A program made the translations under genes and the position numbers. Shown in pieces: positions 9,465-17,014 of a stretch of 64,000 bases of DNA. Numbering within the stretch: the stretch's first letter is position 1; each line of letters opens with the position of its first letter. The DNA comes from Modestobacter altitudinis (lineage in GTDB: Bacteria; Actinomycetota; Actinomycetes; Mycobacteriales; Geodermatophilaceae): positions 62,001 through 126,000 of the forward strand of contig NZ_SJEW01000001.1 in the NCBI RefSeq assembly GCF_005930475.1, written 5' to 3'. Under the pieces are notes generated by a model. The model did no database searches. It had not been told where the DNA came from and saw nothing but the letters and a program-made list of their open reading frames with translations.

Positions 9465-10373
9465 TCAGTCATCCGAGGCCGCCGAGGCCTGCTGCTCGCG
9501 GTCGCCCCTGAAGGGCTCGGTGGCGATCGACGCACCGGGCTGGCCGATGGTCTCCAGCGCGTCGAAGGTCGACAGCCCGGACTCACGAGCGCTCAGGTAG
9601 GCGTCGAAGTCCGCCGGGCTCACCGACCGGACCTCGAAGTTCATGAACGCGTGGTAGGTGCCGCAGAGCTCGGCGCAGCGACCGACGAAGGCACCCTCCT
9701 CGCGGACGGTCACCTCGAAGACGTTGTCGCGGCCGTTCTCGTTGCCGGGGATCACGTCGAGCTTGAAGAGGAACTCCGGCACCCAGAAGGAGTGGATGAC
9801 GTCGGCCGAGGCCAGCTCGAACCGGATCGTCTGACCGGTGGGGACCACCAGGATCGGCACCTCCTCGGTGGAACCGACCGTCGACACCGGCTCGCCGCCG
9901 TTGGCGTCGGTGGTGTCGGGGTAGACGAACTGCCAGTTCCACTTGAACGCGTTGACCGCGACGGTGACGTCCGGGTCCTCGCTGCGCTCCATCACCCGGT
10001 TCTGCGTGCTCACGGTGAAGAAGAACAGGATCGCGATGATGACGAACGGGATGATCGTGTAGACGACCTCGAGCGGCAGGTTGTAGGCAGTCTGCCGGGG
10101 CAGTTCCTCATCGCTGCCCTTGCGCTTGCGGTACTTGATCGCCGCGTAGGCGATGAGGAGCCACACCGCGATGCCGACCACCAGGGCGGCCAGGGTCGAA
10201 CCGATCCACAGGTCGTGCATCCGGTGCGCCTCGTCGGTGATGCCCTCGGGCCATCCCCAGCTGAGCCAACTGCCTCGGACGTCACACCCGCTGAGCGTCA
10301 GCACCCCCAGGAGACCGAGCCCGGCGACCTGCGCCGGCTTGCTGCGTCGAGCCACTGCCCGCTGCCTCCTCAT
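9465..10373 (-). CDS. ctaC: Cytochrome c oxidase subunit II
   Basis: CuA-bearing subunit II of the aa3 oxidase. The chosen ATG at 10373 gives a lipoprotein signal peptide with lipobox LSGC (Cys30), as in mycobacterial CtaC. Two membrane helices follow (WIGSTLAALVVGIAVWLLIAY and VVYTIIPFVIIAILFFFT). The cupredoxin domain has the aromatic KWNWQFVYP, HSFWVPEF and the CuA ligands in CAELCGTYH (Cys233, Cys237, His241). Upstream in-frame sequence to 10604 is Arg/Pro-rich and non-conserved, so the long frame was cut. Forms a unit with ctaF, convergent to qcrCAB. Confidence 0.95.
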   Translation of the reverse strand: MRRQRAVARRSKPAQVAGLGLLGVLTLSGCDVRGSWLSWGWPEGITDEAHRMHDLWIGSTLAALVVGIAVWLLIAYAAIKYRKRKGSDEELPRQTAYNLPLEVVYTIIPFVIIAILFFFTVSTQNRVMERSEDPDVTVAVNAFKWNWQFVYPDTTDANGGEPVSTVGSTEEVPILVVPTGQTIRFELASADVIHSFWVPEFLFKLDVIPGNENGRDNVFEVTVREEGAFVGRCAELCGTYHAFMNFEVRSVSPADFDAYLSARESGLSTFDALETIGQPGASIATEPFRGDREQQASAASDD

Positions 10374-10451
10374 CCCCCGCGTGGCGGCACCACGCGGTCT
10401 CACCGGCGGGGTCGCATCGGTCGCCCGACAGGTCCTGCCCACCCCGACCTC

Positions 10452-10467
10452 AGTCTCGCCGAGACTA
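10452..10467 (-). promoter_or_regulatory. ctaC promoter region with overlapping palindrome
   Basis: A perfect 7-bp inverted repeat AGTCTCG-C-CGAGACT (10452-10466) overlaps TAGTCT (complement 10462-10467), a plausible -10 for ctaC about 90 bp upstream of its start. The overlap would suit a repressor operator. No regulator is identified. Confidence 0.4.
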
Positions 10468-10650
10468 GCCGACCCCGCTCGTCGTCCGAGGAGCGGGAGC
10501 ACCACCCCGGCGGGTCGCCCCCGGCTCGGCGGGCCGGCCCGCCGAGGGGTGGCCGTCCGCGCAGGTCGCGCAGCGTGTGACGGGCGACGCCCCAGCCGCC
10601 GCACGGCCGGACGGCGGCACCCGGCGCGGGCCGGCGGCTACAGTCGGGGC

Positions 10651-11016
10651 GTGTACCAACGCCTCCTGACCTGGCGCTGGGTGCTGTTGCACCTGCTGGT
10701 CCTGGCGCTGTTCGTCGCGACTTTCTTCCTCGGCCACTGGCAGCTGGGCAAGGCCGAGGACGGCGGCGGCGCGGTCAACTGGAGCTACGCACTGCAGTGG
10801 CCGTTGTACGGCTTCATGGGCCTGGGCTTCTACCTGCGGATGGTCCGGGACGAGCTGCGCCGGGACCCGGCCGAGGACGAGCCCGGCGCCGCCGTGGTGC
10901 TCTACCAGCGGCCGCGGATCGACACCACGGGCGACCCCGAGCTGGCCGCCTACAACGCCTACCTGGCGGAGCTGAACGCGAAGGCGCTGGGGCAGCAGGT
11001 GAACGGTGGCCGCTGA
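10651..11016 (+). CDS. Small SURF1-N-terminus-like membrane protein
   Basis: 121 residues, one strong membrane helix (WVLLHLLVLALFVATFFLG) followed by HWQLGKAE, which resembles the first helix and start of SURF1-type oxidase assembly proteins, then a second hydrophobic stretch (WPLYGFMGLGFYLRMV) and a soluble tail. It is much shorter than SURF1. Position beside ctaC is compatible with a role in oxidase assembly, but that is inference. TACAGT lies 6 nt before the GTG start (leaderless). Its 3' end overlaps the next gene by 11 bp. Confidence 0.8.
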   Translation: MYQRLLTWRWVLLHLLVLALFVATFFLGHWQLGKAEDGGGAVNWSYALQWPLYGFMGLGFYLRMVRDELRRDPAEDEPGAAVVLYQRPRIDTTGDPELAAYNAYLAELNAKALGQQVNGGR

Positions 11017-11359
11017 GTCGACCGCGTCCCCGGCGGCCACGGTCCCACCGAAGGTCCAGGGAGCACTGACCCGCTACCGGGTGATGGCCTACGTCGTCGG
11101 CGTCATGCTGCTGCTGCTGGTCTTCGTCGCGGTGCCGCTGCGCTATGCCGCGGGTGTGCCCGAGGTGTCCGCGGTCGTGTCGCCGGTGCACGGCTTCCTC
11201 TACATCGTCTACCTGGTGGCCGCCTTCGACCTCGCGTTGAAGGCGCGCTTCACCGCCAAGGGCACCGTCCTGGTGCTGCTCGCCGGCGTGATCCCCTTCC
11301 TCTCCTTCTGGGCCGAGCGCCGGGTGTCCGTCCGGGTCCGCGCCGGCCAGCCGCTCTGA
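11006..11359 (+). CDS. DUF3817 integral membrane protein
   Basis: 117 residues with three membrane helices (VMAYVVGVMLLLLVFVAVPL, VHGFLYIVYLVAAFDLAL, GTVLVLLAGVIPFLSFWAE). The YxVxAYxxGxxL, HGxLYxxYL and FWxER elements are those of the DUF3817 family, widespread in actinobacteria and of unknown function; some members are fused or adjacent to transporters. Overlaps the preceding gene by 11 bp, so they are co-translated. Confidence 0.85.
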   Translation: MAAESTASPAATVPPKVQGALTRYRVMAYVVGVMLLLLVFVAVPLRYAAGVPEVSAVVSPVHGFLYIVYLVAAFDLALKARFTAKGTVLVLLAGVIPFLSFWAERRVSVRVRAGQPL

Positions 11360-11395
11360 CCTCCCCCCGCTACCGACTCCCTGGAGCCCTCCCGC

Positions 11396-13330
11396 ATGTG
11401 CGGTCTGCTCGCCTACCTGTCCACCGATGCCGAACGGGTCGACGAGCAGACGGTGGCCGGGGTGCAGCACGCCCTCCGCTGCCTGCGCCACCGCGGCCCC
11501 GACGACCGGGAGGTCTGGTCCGACGGGCACGCCGTCCTGGGGTTCAACCGGCTGGCGTTCATCGACATCGAGGGCAGTCCCCAGCCGATGCCGTACGCCG
11601 GTGACCGCTACCGGATCGTCTTCAACGGCGAGATCTACAACTACCTGGAGCTGCGCGAGGAGCTCAAGGCCGCCGGCGCGACCTTCGCGACCGAGGGCGA
11701 CACCGAGGCGATCGTCGCCGGGTACCACCTGTGGGGCGAGGCCGTCGTCCCGAGGCTGCGCGGCATGTTCGCCTTCGTCATCTGGGACAGCCTGACCGGG
11801 ACGGCGTTCGGCGCCCGGGACGCCTTCGGCATCAAGCCCCTGTTCACCGCCCGGCTGGCCGACGGCGGACTGGTCTTCAGCTCCGAGAAGAAGGCGCTGC
11901 TCGAGCTGCTGGGCGGCAGCGACGCGGCCGGCGGGGTCGACGCGGCCTCGCTGCAGCACTACCTGACCCTGCAGTACGTGCCGGAGCCCGCGACCCTGCA
12001 CCGGGGCATCCGGCGGATCGAGAGCGGCACCAGCTTCACCGTCGTCGACGGCGAGCTGCACACCTCCCGCTGGTTCCACCCCCGGTTCGACTCGACGCCG
12101 GTGGCCGCAGGGTCGGAGCAGGCGCTCTACGACCGGATCGCCGAGGTGCTCGACGACTCGGTGGCCAAGCACATGCGCGCGGACGTGACCGTCGGCTCGT
12201 TCCTGTCCAGCGGCATCGACTCGACGGCGATCGCGGCGCTGGCGCACAAGTACAACCGCGACCTGGTGACCTTCACCGTCGGCTTCCAGCGCGAGGCCAC
12301 CTCGGAGGTGGAGATCGCCGCGGAGTCGGCGGCTGTCCTGGGCGTCCGGCACGTGCCGGTCGAGATCACGGCCGAGGAGTTCGCCGAGGCGATCCCGACG
12401 GTCGTCTGGTACCTCGACGACCCGGTCGCCGACCCGGCGCTGGTGCCGCTGTACTTCGTGGCCCGGGAGGCGCGCAAGCACGTCAAGGTCGTGCTCTCCG
12501 GCGAGGGGGCCGACGAGCTGTTCGGCGGCTACACCATCTACCGCGAGCCGCTGAGCCTGGCGTGGGCGGCGAAGCTGCCCGCCGTGGGCCGGCAGGCGCT
12601 GGGCCGGCTGTCCCGGCTGGTGCCCGAGGGCGTCCGCGGGCAGGACCTGCTGCGCCGCGCGTCGATCCCGCTGGAGGAGCGGTACTACGGCAACGCCCGC
12701 AACCTCAACGCCGACGAGCTGGCCCAGCTGCTGCCCGGCCGTGACCCGGACCTGTCGCACGTGACGGTCACCGAGGCGCTGTACCGGCAGACCCGCGAGG
12801 CCGGCTACGACGACGTGACGGCCATGCAGTACGTCGACCTGTTCACCTGGCTGCGCGGTGACATCCTGGTCAAGGCCGACAAGATGACGATGGCCAACTC
12901 GCTGGAGCTGCGGGTGCCCTTCCTCGACCCCGAGGTGTTCGCAATCGCCAGCAGCCTCCCGCTGGAGATGCGCGTGCCCCGCCGCGGCGACGCGACCAAG
13001 TTCGCGCTCCGCCAGGCGATGCGTCAGATCGTGCCGCCGAAGATCATGAACCGCCGCAAGCTGGGCTTCCCGGTGCCGACGGCGGAGTTCCTGGCCGGTC
13101 CGCTGCACGACTGGGCGCAGTCGATCGTCAAGGACAGCCAGACCGACGAGTGGCTGGACCGCGAGCACGTGCTCGGTCTGCTCGAGCGGCTGACCCGGGC
13201 CGACGTGCCCAGCAAGCGGATCGCCCGGCAGGTGTGGGAGGTGCTCGTCTTCATGATCTGGCACGGCATCTTCGTCGAGGAGCGGATCCGCCCCGAGGTC
13301 CCGGAGCCGGTCTACCCGGTCCGGCTGTGA
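11396..13330 (+). CDS. asnB: Asparagine synthase (glutamine-hydrolysing)
   Basis: Class II glutamine amidotransferase/ATP-dependent synthetase, 644 residues. Cys2 (MCGLLAYL) is the glutaminase nucleophile after Met removal; RHRGPDD and FNGEIYNY follow. The synthetase half contains the pyrophosphate loop SSGIDSTAIAAL (usual SGGxDS with Ser for the first Gly) and LSGEGADELFGGY. Same position next to ctaC as mycobacterial Rv2201. It may make asparagine or amidate a cell-envelope substrate; the sequence does not decide. Stop overlaps the next gene (GTGA). Confidence 0.93.
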   Translation: MCGLLAYLSTDAERVDEQTVAGVQHALRCLRHRGPDDREVWSDGHAVLGFNRLAFIDIEGSPQPMPYAGDRYRIVFNGEIYNYLELREELKAAGATFATEGDTEAIVAGYHLWGEAVVPRLRGMFAFVIWDSLTGTAFGARDAFGIKPLFTARLADGGLVFSSEKKALLELLGGSDAAGGVDAASLQHYLTLQYVPEPATLHRGIRRIESGTSFTVVDGELHTSRWFHPRFDSTPVAAGSEQALYDRIAEVLDDSVAKHMRADVTVGSFLSSGIDSTAIAALAHKYNRDLVTFTVGFQREATSEVEIAAESAAVLGVRHVPVEITAEEFAEAIPTVVWYLDDPVADPALVPLYFVAREARKHVKVVLSGEGADELFGGYTIYREPLSLAWAAKLPAVGRQALGRLSRLVPEGVRGQDLLRRASIPLEERYYGNARNLNADELAQLLPGRDPDLSHVTVTEALYRQTREAGYDDVTAMQYVDLFTWLRGDILVKADKMTMANSLELRVPFLDPEVFAIASSLPLEMRVPRRGDATKFALRQAMRQIVPPKIMNRRKLGFPVPTAEFLAGPLHDWAQSIVKDSQTDEWLDREHVLGLLERLTRADVPSKRIARQVWEVLVFMIWHGIFVEERIRPEVPEPVYPVRL

Positions 13331-13581
13331 CCCGCCGGCGGGCGGGCGGCGCGGCCGTCGGCCTGCTGGCCGTGGCGCTGCTCGCCGGCTGCTCCGGCGG
13401 CGACGACGACCCGGGCCCGGCGCCCACCACGGCCGTGTCCGTCGCGCCGTCGTCCGCACGGACCCCGCCGCCGATCTCGCCGCGGACGACGATCAGCTTC
13501 CCCCCGGACACCAGCCTCTCGCCGCCGAACGGCGGCGGGGTGCCCGTCCCCATCCCGTCGGACCCGCAGACCGACCGCTGA
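13327..13581 (+). CDS. Small proline-rich lipoprotein
   Basis: 84 residues: an N-terminal signal with lipobox LLAGC (Cys22), then a disordered Pro/Ser/Thr tail with no fold. The GTG start overlaps the asnB stop by GTGA, so it is coupled to asnB translation. No homologous family is recognised; being exported and coupled to AsnB, it may be an envelope partner, but this is a guess. Confidence 0.65.
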   Translation: MTRRRAGGAAVGLLAVALLAGCSGGDDDPGPAPTTAVSVAPSSARTPPPISPRTTISFPPDTSLSPPNGGGVPVPIPSDPQTDR

Positions 13582-13587
13582 ACGCGG

Positions 13588-13622
13588 CAGCGCCCGGCCC
13601 CTCGACGAGGTACCGGGCGCTG
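13588..13622 (+). terminator. Terminator hairpin after asnB operon
   Basis: Perfect 10-bp arms CAGCGCCCGG / CCGGGCGCTG with a 15-base loop, 6 bp past the lipoprotein stop. Confidence 0.7.
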
Positions 13623-13636
13623 TCACACGTCGTTCC

Positions 13637-13694
13637 GGCCCTCCTGCAGGGCCCCGCCGCGAGCTCGCGAGTGGTGGCGGGCAGGAGGGTCCTT
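13637..13694. repeat. Intergenic palindromic repeat, copy A
   Basis: Outer arms CCCTCCTGC (13639-13647) and GCAGGAGGG (13681-13689) enclose CCGCC/GGCGG and a central 12-bp palindrome CGCGAGCTCGCG; the right edge is GGTCCTTC. It lies between convergent genes. Nine related copies occur in the window. Confidence 0.8.
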
Positions 13695-13696
13695 CC

Positions 13697-14053
13697 TCAG
13701 TGGAAGGAGTCGCCGCAGGCGCAGGAGCCGCCGGCGTTCGGGTTGTCGATCGTGAAGCCCTGCTTCTCGATGGTGTCGACGAAGTCGATCGTCGCGCCGC
13801 CGAGGTACGGGCCGCTCATCCGGTCGACGATGACCTCGACGCCACCGAACTCATAGGTCTGGTCGCCGTCGAGGAAGCGCTCGTCGAAGAACAGCTGGTA
13901 GCGGAGGCCGGAGCAACCGCCGGGCTGCACCGCGATCCGCAGCCGCAGGTCGTCGCGACCCTCCTGCTCCAGCAGCGTCTTCACCTTCGACGCGGCGGGG
14001 TCGCTGAGGATGACGCCCGTGGCGCCGGGGGCCTGCGTGTCCTGCACGGTCAT
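13697..14053 (-). CDS. erpA: Iron-sulfur cluster insertion protein (A-type carrier)
   Basis: HesB/IscA/ErpA A-type Fe-S carrier of 118 residues. The three cluster Cys are visible: GGCSGLRYQL and the C-terminal GGSCACGDSF pair. FVDTIEKQGFTIDNPNAGGSC is typical of actinobacterial ErpA (I split it here only for identification). Start ATG 14053 is supported by GGGAGG 8 nt upstream. Mycobacterial Rv2204c sits at the same place. It likely delivers [Fe-S] clusters to enzymes such as LipA, encoded 29 kb away. Confidence 0.93.
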   Translation of the reverse strand: MTVQDTQAPGATGVILSDPAASKVKTLLEQEGRDDLRLRIAVQPGGCSGLRYQLFFDERFLDGDQTYEFGGVEVIVDRMSGPYLGGATIDFVDTIEKQGFTIDNPNAGGSCACGDSFH

Positions 14054-14273
14054 GTTGTGGTCCTCCCACACTCGAGGGTGTCCTGCTCGACCGGCCGCGG
14101 GAGCTCACTCCTCTGGCTGGTCATCACTGGCGCTCAACACCGCCGTGGCGGAGCTGCTTCCCACTGTACGGCGCAGGTCCGCGTGAAGGGGAGCACGCGG
14201 ACCACTCCCGAGGAGGAGCCGGGACCCGCGACCAGCCTCGGAGGGCGCCCGCGGACACGTAGACTCCACGTCC

Positions 14274-14891
14274 GTGAAGCTCCGCCTGCCCGGCCGCCGT
14301 CCCGCCACCGACCCGACGCCGGAGGCCGCCACCGCCGTGACCGCCCACGGGGCGACGGCGGTGGGCACGACGGGCAAGGGCCGGCCGACCCCCAAGCGCA
14401 CCGAGGCGCAGGGTCGCCGCTCCGGGCCGGTCCCGCCGCCCCCCACCACGCGCAAGGAGGCCTTCAAGCGCCAGCGCGAGCAGCAGGCCGCCGGCCGCGG
14501 CAGCGCCCGGGAGGCCGCCGCCCGCGGTGACGACAGCGCGCTGCCCGCCCGGGACCGTGGCCCGGTGCGCCGCCTCGTCCGCGACGTCGTCGACGCCCGG
14601 CGCAACGCCGGCAGCTTCTTCCTGGTGGTCGCCGCCCTGGTGCTGATCGGCTACTTCATCCCCAGCCCGGCGGTGCAGGGTTACACCGTGTTCGTGTGGT
14701 TCGCGTTCTTCCTGGTGATCATCGCCGACTCGTTCGTGCTCGGTCGGCGGATCAAGCGGGTCGTGCTCGAGCGGTTCCCGAACCACAAGGAGTCGATGCG
14801 CTCGCTGATCTGGTACGGGGTGAGCCGGGCGACGATGATCCGTCGCTGGCGCTTCCCCAAGCCCCAGGTCGCCCTCGGCGCCGAGATTTAG
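14274..14891 (+). CDS. DUF3043 membrane protein
   Basis: 205 residues: a long, charged, disordered N-terminus (rich in Pro, Arg, Thr), the conserved segment RDRGPVRRLVRDVVDARRN, two membrane helices (FFLVVAALVLIGYFIPSPAV and YTVFVWFAFFLVIIADSFVL), then GRRIKRVVLERFP and a basic tail. This order defines the actinobacterial DUF3043 family. Function unknown. TAGACT ends 8 nt before the GTG start. Divergent from erpA. Confidence 0.9.
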   Translation: MKLRLPGRRPATDPTPEAATAVTAHGATAVGTTGKGRPTPKRTEAQGRRSGPVPPPPTTRKEAFKRQREQQAAGRGSAREAAARGDDSALPARDRGPVRRLVRDVVDARRNAGSFFLVVAALVLIGYFIPSPAVQGYTVFVWFAFFLVIIADSFVLGRRIKRVVLERFPNHKESMRSLIWYGVSRATMIRRWRFPKPQVALGAEI

Positions 14892-14945
14892 GGCCCCCCC
14901 GCCCCCCACCACTCGCAAGCTCGCGGCGGGCCCCTGCGAGGGGCC
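14892..14945. repeat. Intergenic palindromic repeat, copy B
   Basis: Reverse-oriented copy with the core ACTCGCAAGCTCGCGGCGGG flanked by C-runs and GGGGCC; the GGTCCTTC edge is eroded. It follows the DUF3043 stop directly and so may serve as its terminator. Confidence 0.7.
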
Positions 14946-14985
14946 GAAGGGTCGTCATTACCCGACCTAAGTACCGTTCCTGGTC

Positions 14986-15969
14986 GTGCAGACACGACGC
15001 CTCGGCCGTTCCGGCCTGACCATCTCCGAGATCGCCTACGGGAACTGGCTGACCCACGGCAGCCAGGTCGAGGAGGACGCCGCGCACGCCTGCGTGCGGG
15101 CCGCCCTCGACGTGGGGATCACCACCTTCGACACCGCCGACGTCTACGCCGGCACCCAGGCCGAGTCCGTGCTCGGCCGGGCGCTCGCCGGCCAGCGCCG
15201 CGAGGGCCTGGAGGTCTTCACCAAGGTGTACTGGCCCACCGGGTCCGGTGCCAACGACCGCGGCCTGTCCCGCAAGCACATCACCGAGAGCTGCAACGCC
15301 TCGCTGAAGCGGCTGCAGACCGACTACGTCGACCTCTACCAGGCGCACCGCTACGACGCCTCGGTGCCGCTGGAGGAGACGATGACCGCCTTCGCCGACC
15401 TCGTGCGGCAGGGCAAGGTGCTCTACCTGGGCGTCTCCGAGTGGCGCGCCGAGGAGATCGCCGCCGCGGCCGAGCTGGCCCGGGAGCTGAAGGTCCAGCT
15501 GATCAGCAACCAGCCGCAGTACTCGATGCTCTGGCGGGTCATCGAGTCCGAGGTGGTGCCGACCAGCGAGAAGGAGGGCCTCTCGCAGATCGTCTGGTCG
15601 CCGCTGGCCCAGGGTGTGCTGACCGGCAAGTACCTGCCCGGCCAGCAGCCGCCCGCCGACAGCCGCGGTGGGCACGCAGGTGTCGGTGGCTCCATGAAGA
15701 GCTATCTGACCGACGACGTGCTCACCCGGGTGCAGCAGCTGCGTCCGATCGCCGACGAGCTCGGCCTGTCCATGGCGCAGCTGGCGGTGGCCTGGGTGCT
15801 GCAGAACCAGAACGTCGCTGCGGCGATCATCGGGGCCAGCCGTCCCGAGCAGGTGCACGACAACGTCAAGGCGGCCGGCGTCGAGCTGCCGGCCGAGGTC
15901 ATGACCCGCATCGACGAGGCGCTCGGGGACGTCGTGGAGCGCGACCCCGCCAAGACCAGCCGGGGCTAG
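14986..15969 (+). CDS. Aldo/keto reductase
   Basis: NADPH-dependent oxidoreductase of 327 residues with a complete AKR tetrad: Asp49 (FDTADVY), Tyr54, Lys80 (FTKVYW) and His121 (LYQAHRYD). The N-terminal RRLGRSGLTISEIAYGNW, the LGVSEW strand and the C-terminal IIGASRPEQ cofactor segment place it among the AKR6/AKR14-like (Kv-beta/YghZ-type) reductases. Substrate not predictable. GTG start with TACCGT ending 8 nt upstream. Single-gene unit flanked by repeat copies B and C. Confidence 0.9.
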   Translation: MQTRRLGRSGLTISEIAYGNWLTHGSQVEEDAAHACVRAALDVGITTFDTADVYAGTQAESVLGRALAGQRREGLEVFTKVYWPTGSGANDRGLSRKHITESCNASLKRLQTDYVDLYQAHRYDASVPLEETMTAFADLVRQGKVLYLGVSEWRAEEIAAAAELARELKVQLISNQPQYSMLWRVIESEVVPTSEKEGLSQIVWSPLAQGVLTGKYLPGQQPPADSRGGHAGVGGSMKSYLTDDVLTRVQQLRPIADELGLSMAQLAVAWVLQNQNVAAAIIGASRPEQVHDNVKAAGVELPAEVMTRIDEALGDVVERDPAKTSRG

Positions 15970-15971
15970 TC

Positions 15972-16028
15972 GAAGGACCCCGTCCCCCTCACCCCTCGCA
16001 AGCTCGGGGCGAGCCTCTGGACGGGGCC
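15972..16028. repeat. Intergenic palindromic repeat, copy C
   Basis: Left edge GAAGGACC, outer arms GGACCCCGTCC / GGACGGGGCC, centre CTCGCAAGCTCGGGGCGAG. Follows the aldo/keto reductase stop; a separate hairpin comes right after. Confidence 0.8.
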
Positions 16029-16060
16029 ACCGGGGCGGACGATGCGTCGTCCGCCCCGGT
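16029..16060. terminator. Bidirectional terminator between convergent genes
   Basis: Perfect 14-bp arms (16029-16042, 16047-16060) with a TGCG loop, ending exactly at the stop codon of the convergent 70-aa gene. Suited to terminate both directions. Confidence 0.85.
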
Positions 16061-16273
16061 TCACGTCGCCGCCAGGCCCATCGGGCCGTACACCCGCTCA
16101 CCATCCTGCTGGAGGGTGACCGTCGCGATCCCGCGCTCCAGCAGGTCACGCCAGGCCTCCCCCAGCCAGGACTCCGCGTCGCCCTGGTTGTCGCACTCGG
16201 GCACCTCCACCCCGAGCGTGGCCGGATCGACCGTCGCCCCGGTGGGGTCTTCCAGCTGCCAGGTCCAGCCCAT
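16061..16273 (-). CDS. Conserved small actinobacterial protein
   Basis: 70 residues starting MGWTWQLEDPTG and ending VYGPMGLAAT, with an acidic middle (VPECDNQGDAESWLGEAWRDLLERG). Short proteins of this pattern recur in actinobacteria with no assigned role. Supported by AGGCTA complement (TAGCCT, 16280-16285) 6 nt before ATG (leaderless) and by the hairpin placed at its stop. No membrane segment or known domain. Confidence 0.72.
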   Translation of the reverse strand: MGWTWQLEDPTGATVDPATLGVEVPECDNQGDAESWLGEAWRDLLERGIATVTLQQDGERVYGPMGLAAT

Positions 16274-16328
16274 GCGGCGAGGCTAGCGAGCATCGGTCCC
16301 CGAGAGCAGCTCCAGCCACGGCGATCTT

Positions 16329-16356
16329 GGTTTACCCGGTGAGGACAACGGGGCAT
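16329..16356 (+). promoter_or_regulatory. Candidate general-stress (SigB/SigF-type) promoter
   Basis: GGTTT (16329-16333), 17 bp, then GGGCAT (16351-16356) closely fit the GTTT-N15-17-GGGTAT pattern of actinobacterial SigB/SigF promoters. It lies about 80 bp upstream of the DUF3618 gene with no other gene between. Confidence 0.5.
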
Positions 16357-16436
16357 GGCAGGGTCGGCGCGCTCGCGTCACAGCCGTTCCCCCGAGCCCG
16401 CGGAGGACCCATGAGCCAGCTGGAGCGGGTGTCGCG

Positions 16437-16697
16437 ATGACCGCCCCCGACGAGCCGCGCCCCGCTGACCCGGACGCGATCCGTGCCGACATCGAGGCGA
16501 CCCGCGAGCAACTGGGCCGCACGGTCGACGAGCTGGCTCACCGGCTGGACGTGCCGAGCCGCGCCAAGGAGCGCGCGCTGCTGGCCCGGGACACCGCGGT
16601 GGAGACCTACCGAGAGAGCCCACCCGCCGTGCTCGGGGCCGCCGCGGCCCTGGTCGCGGTCGTCGTGGGCATCGTCATCTGGAGGAAGAAGCGATGA
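16437..16697 (+). CDS. DUF3618 membrane-anchored protein
   Basis: 86 residues: an amphipathic helix with DPDAIRADIEATREQLGRTVDELAHRLDV, the DUF3618 signature, followed by one C-terminal membrane helix (AVLGAAAALVAVVVGIVIW) and a positive end RKKR. Usually found in stress-induced envelope operons with DUF4235 and holin-like proteins; the holin-like gene often seen in front is absent here. ATG start, GGAG about 13 nt upstream. Overlaps the next gene by 4 bp. Confidence 0.88.
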   Translation: MTAPDEPRPADPDAIRADIEATREQLGRTVDELAHRLDVPSRAKERALLARDTAVETYRESPPAVLGAAAALVAVVVGIVIWRKKR

Positions 16698-16966
16698 GCA
16701 AGGGCGCGAAGATCGTCTACCGCCCGATCGGGCTGATCGGGAGCCTCGTGGCGAGCTCGATCGCCGCGTCCCTGTTCCAGGTCATCTGGAAGAAGGCGAC
16801 GCACGCGGAAGACGCCCCGACCGCGATGCAGAGCGAGTACCGGCTGCGCGAGATCCTCGTCGCCTCCGCCCTCCGCGGGGCGATCGTCGCCGTCGTCAAG
16901 GCGCTCGTCAGCCGGGGCGGGGCGCGCGGCTTCACCAAGCTGACCGGCGCCTGGCCGGGCGACTGA
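16694..16966 (+). CDS. DUF4235 membrane protein
   Basis: 90 residues with two hydrophobic segments (IGLIGSLVASSIAASLFQVIW and ILVASALRGAIVAVVKALV); KIVYRPIGLIGS and the final GARGFTKLTGAWPGD are typical of DUF4235. ATGA overlap with the DUF3618 gene shows coupling. Function unknown, membrane-linked, likely stress related by context. Confidence 0.88.
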   Translation: MSKGAKIVYRPIGLIGSLVASSIAASLFQVIWKKATHAEDAPTAMQSEYRLREILVASALRGAIVAVVKALVSRGGARGFTKLTGAWPGD

Positions 16967-17014
16967 CCTCCCACCCCCACCCGTAGGCACCACCGCGAGA
17001 CGAGGACCAGCACG

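Noticed and set aside
10374-10604. N-terminal extension of ctaC
   Set aside because: Internal ATG 10373 gives a proper lipoprotein signal; the extension is Arg/Pro-rich and covers the promoter region.
10814-13459. 881-codon minus-strand open frame
   Set aside because: Antisense of asnB, which has full motifs.
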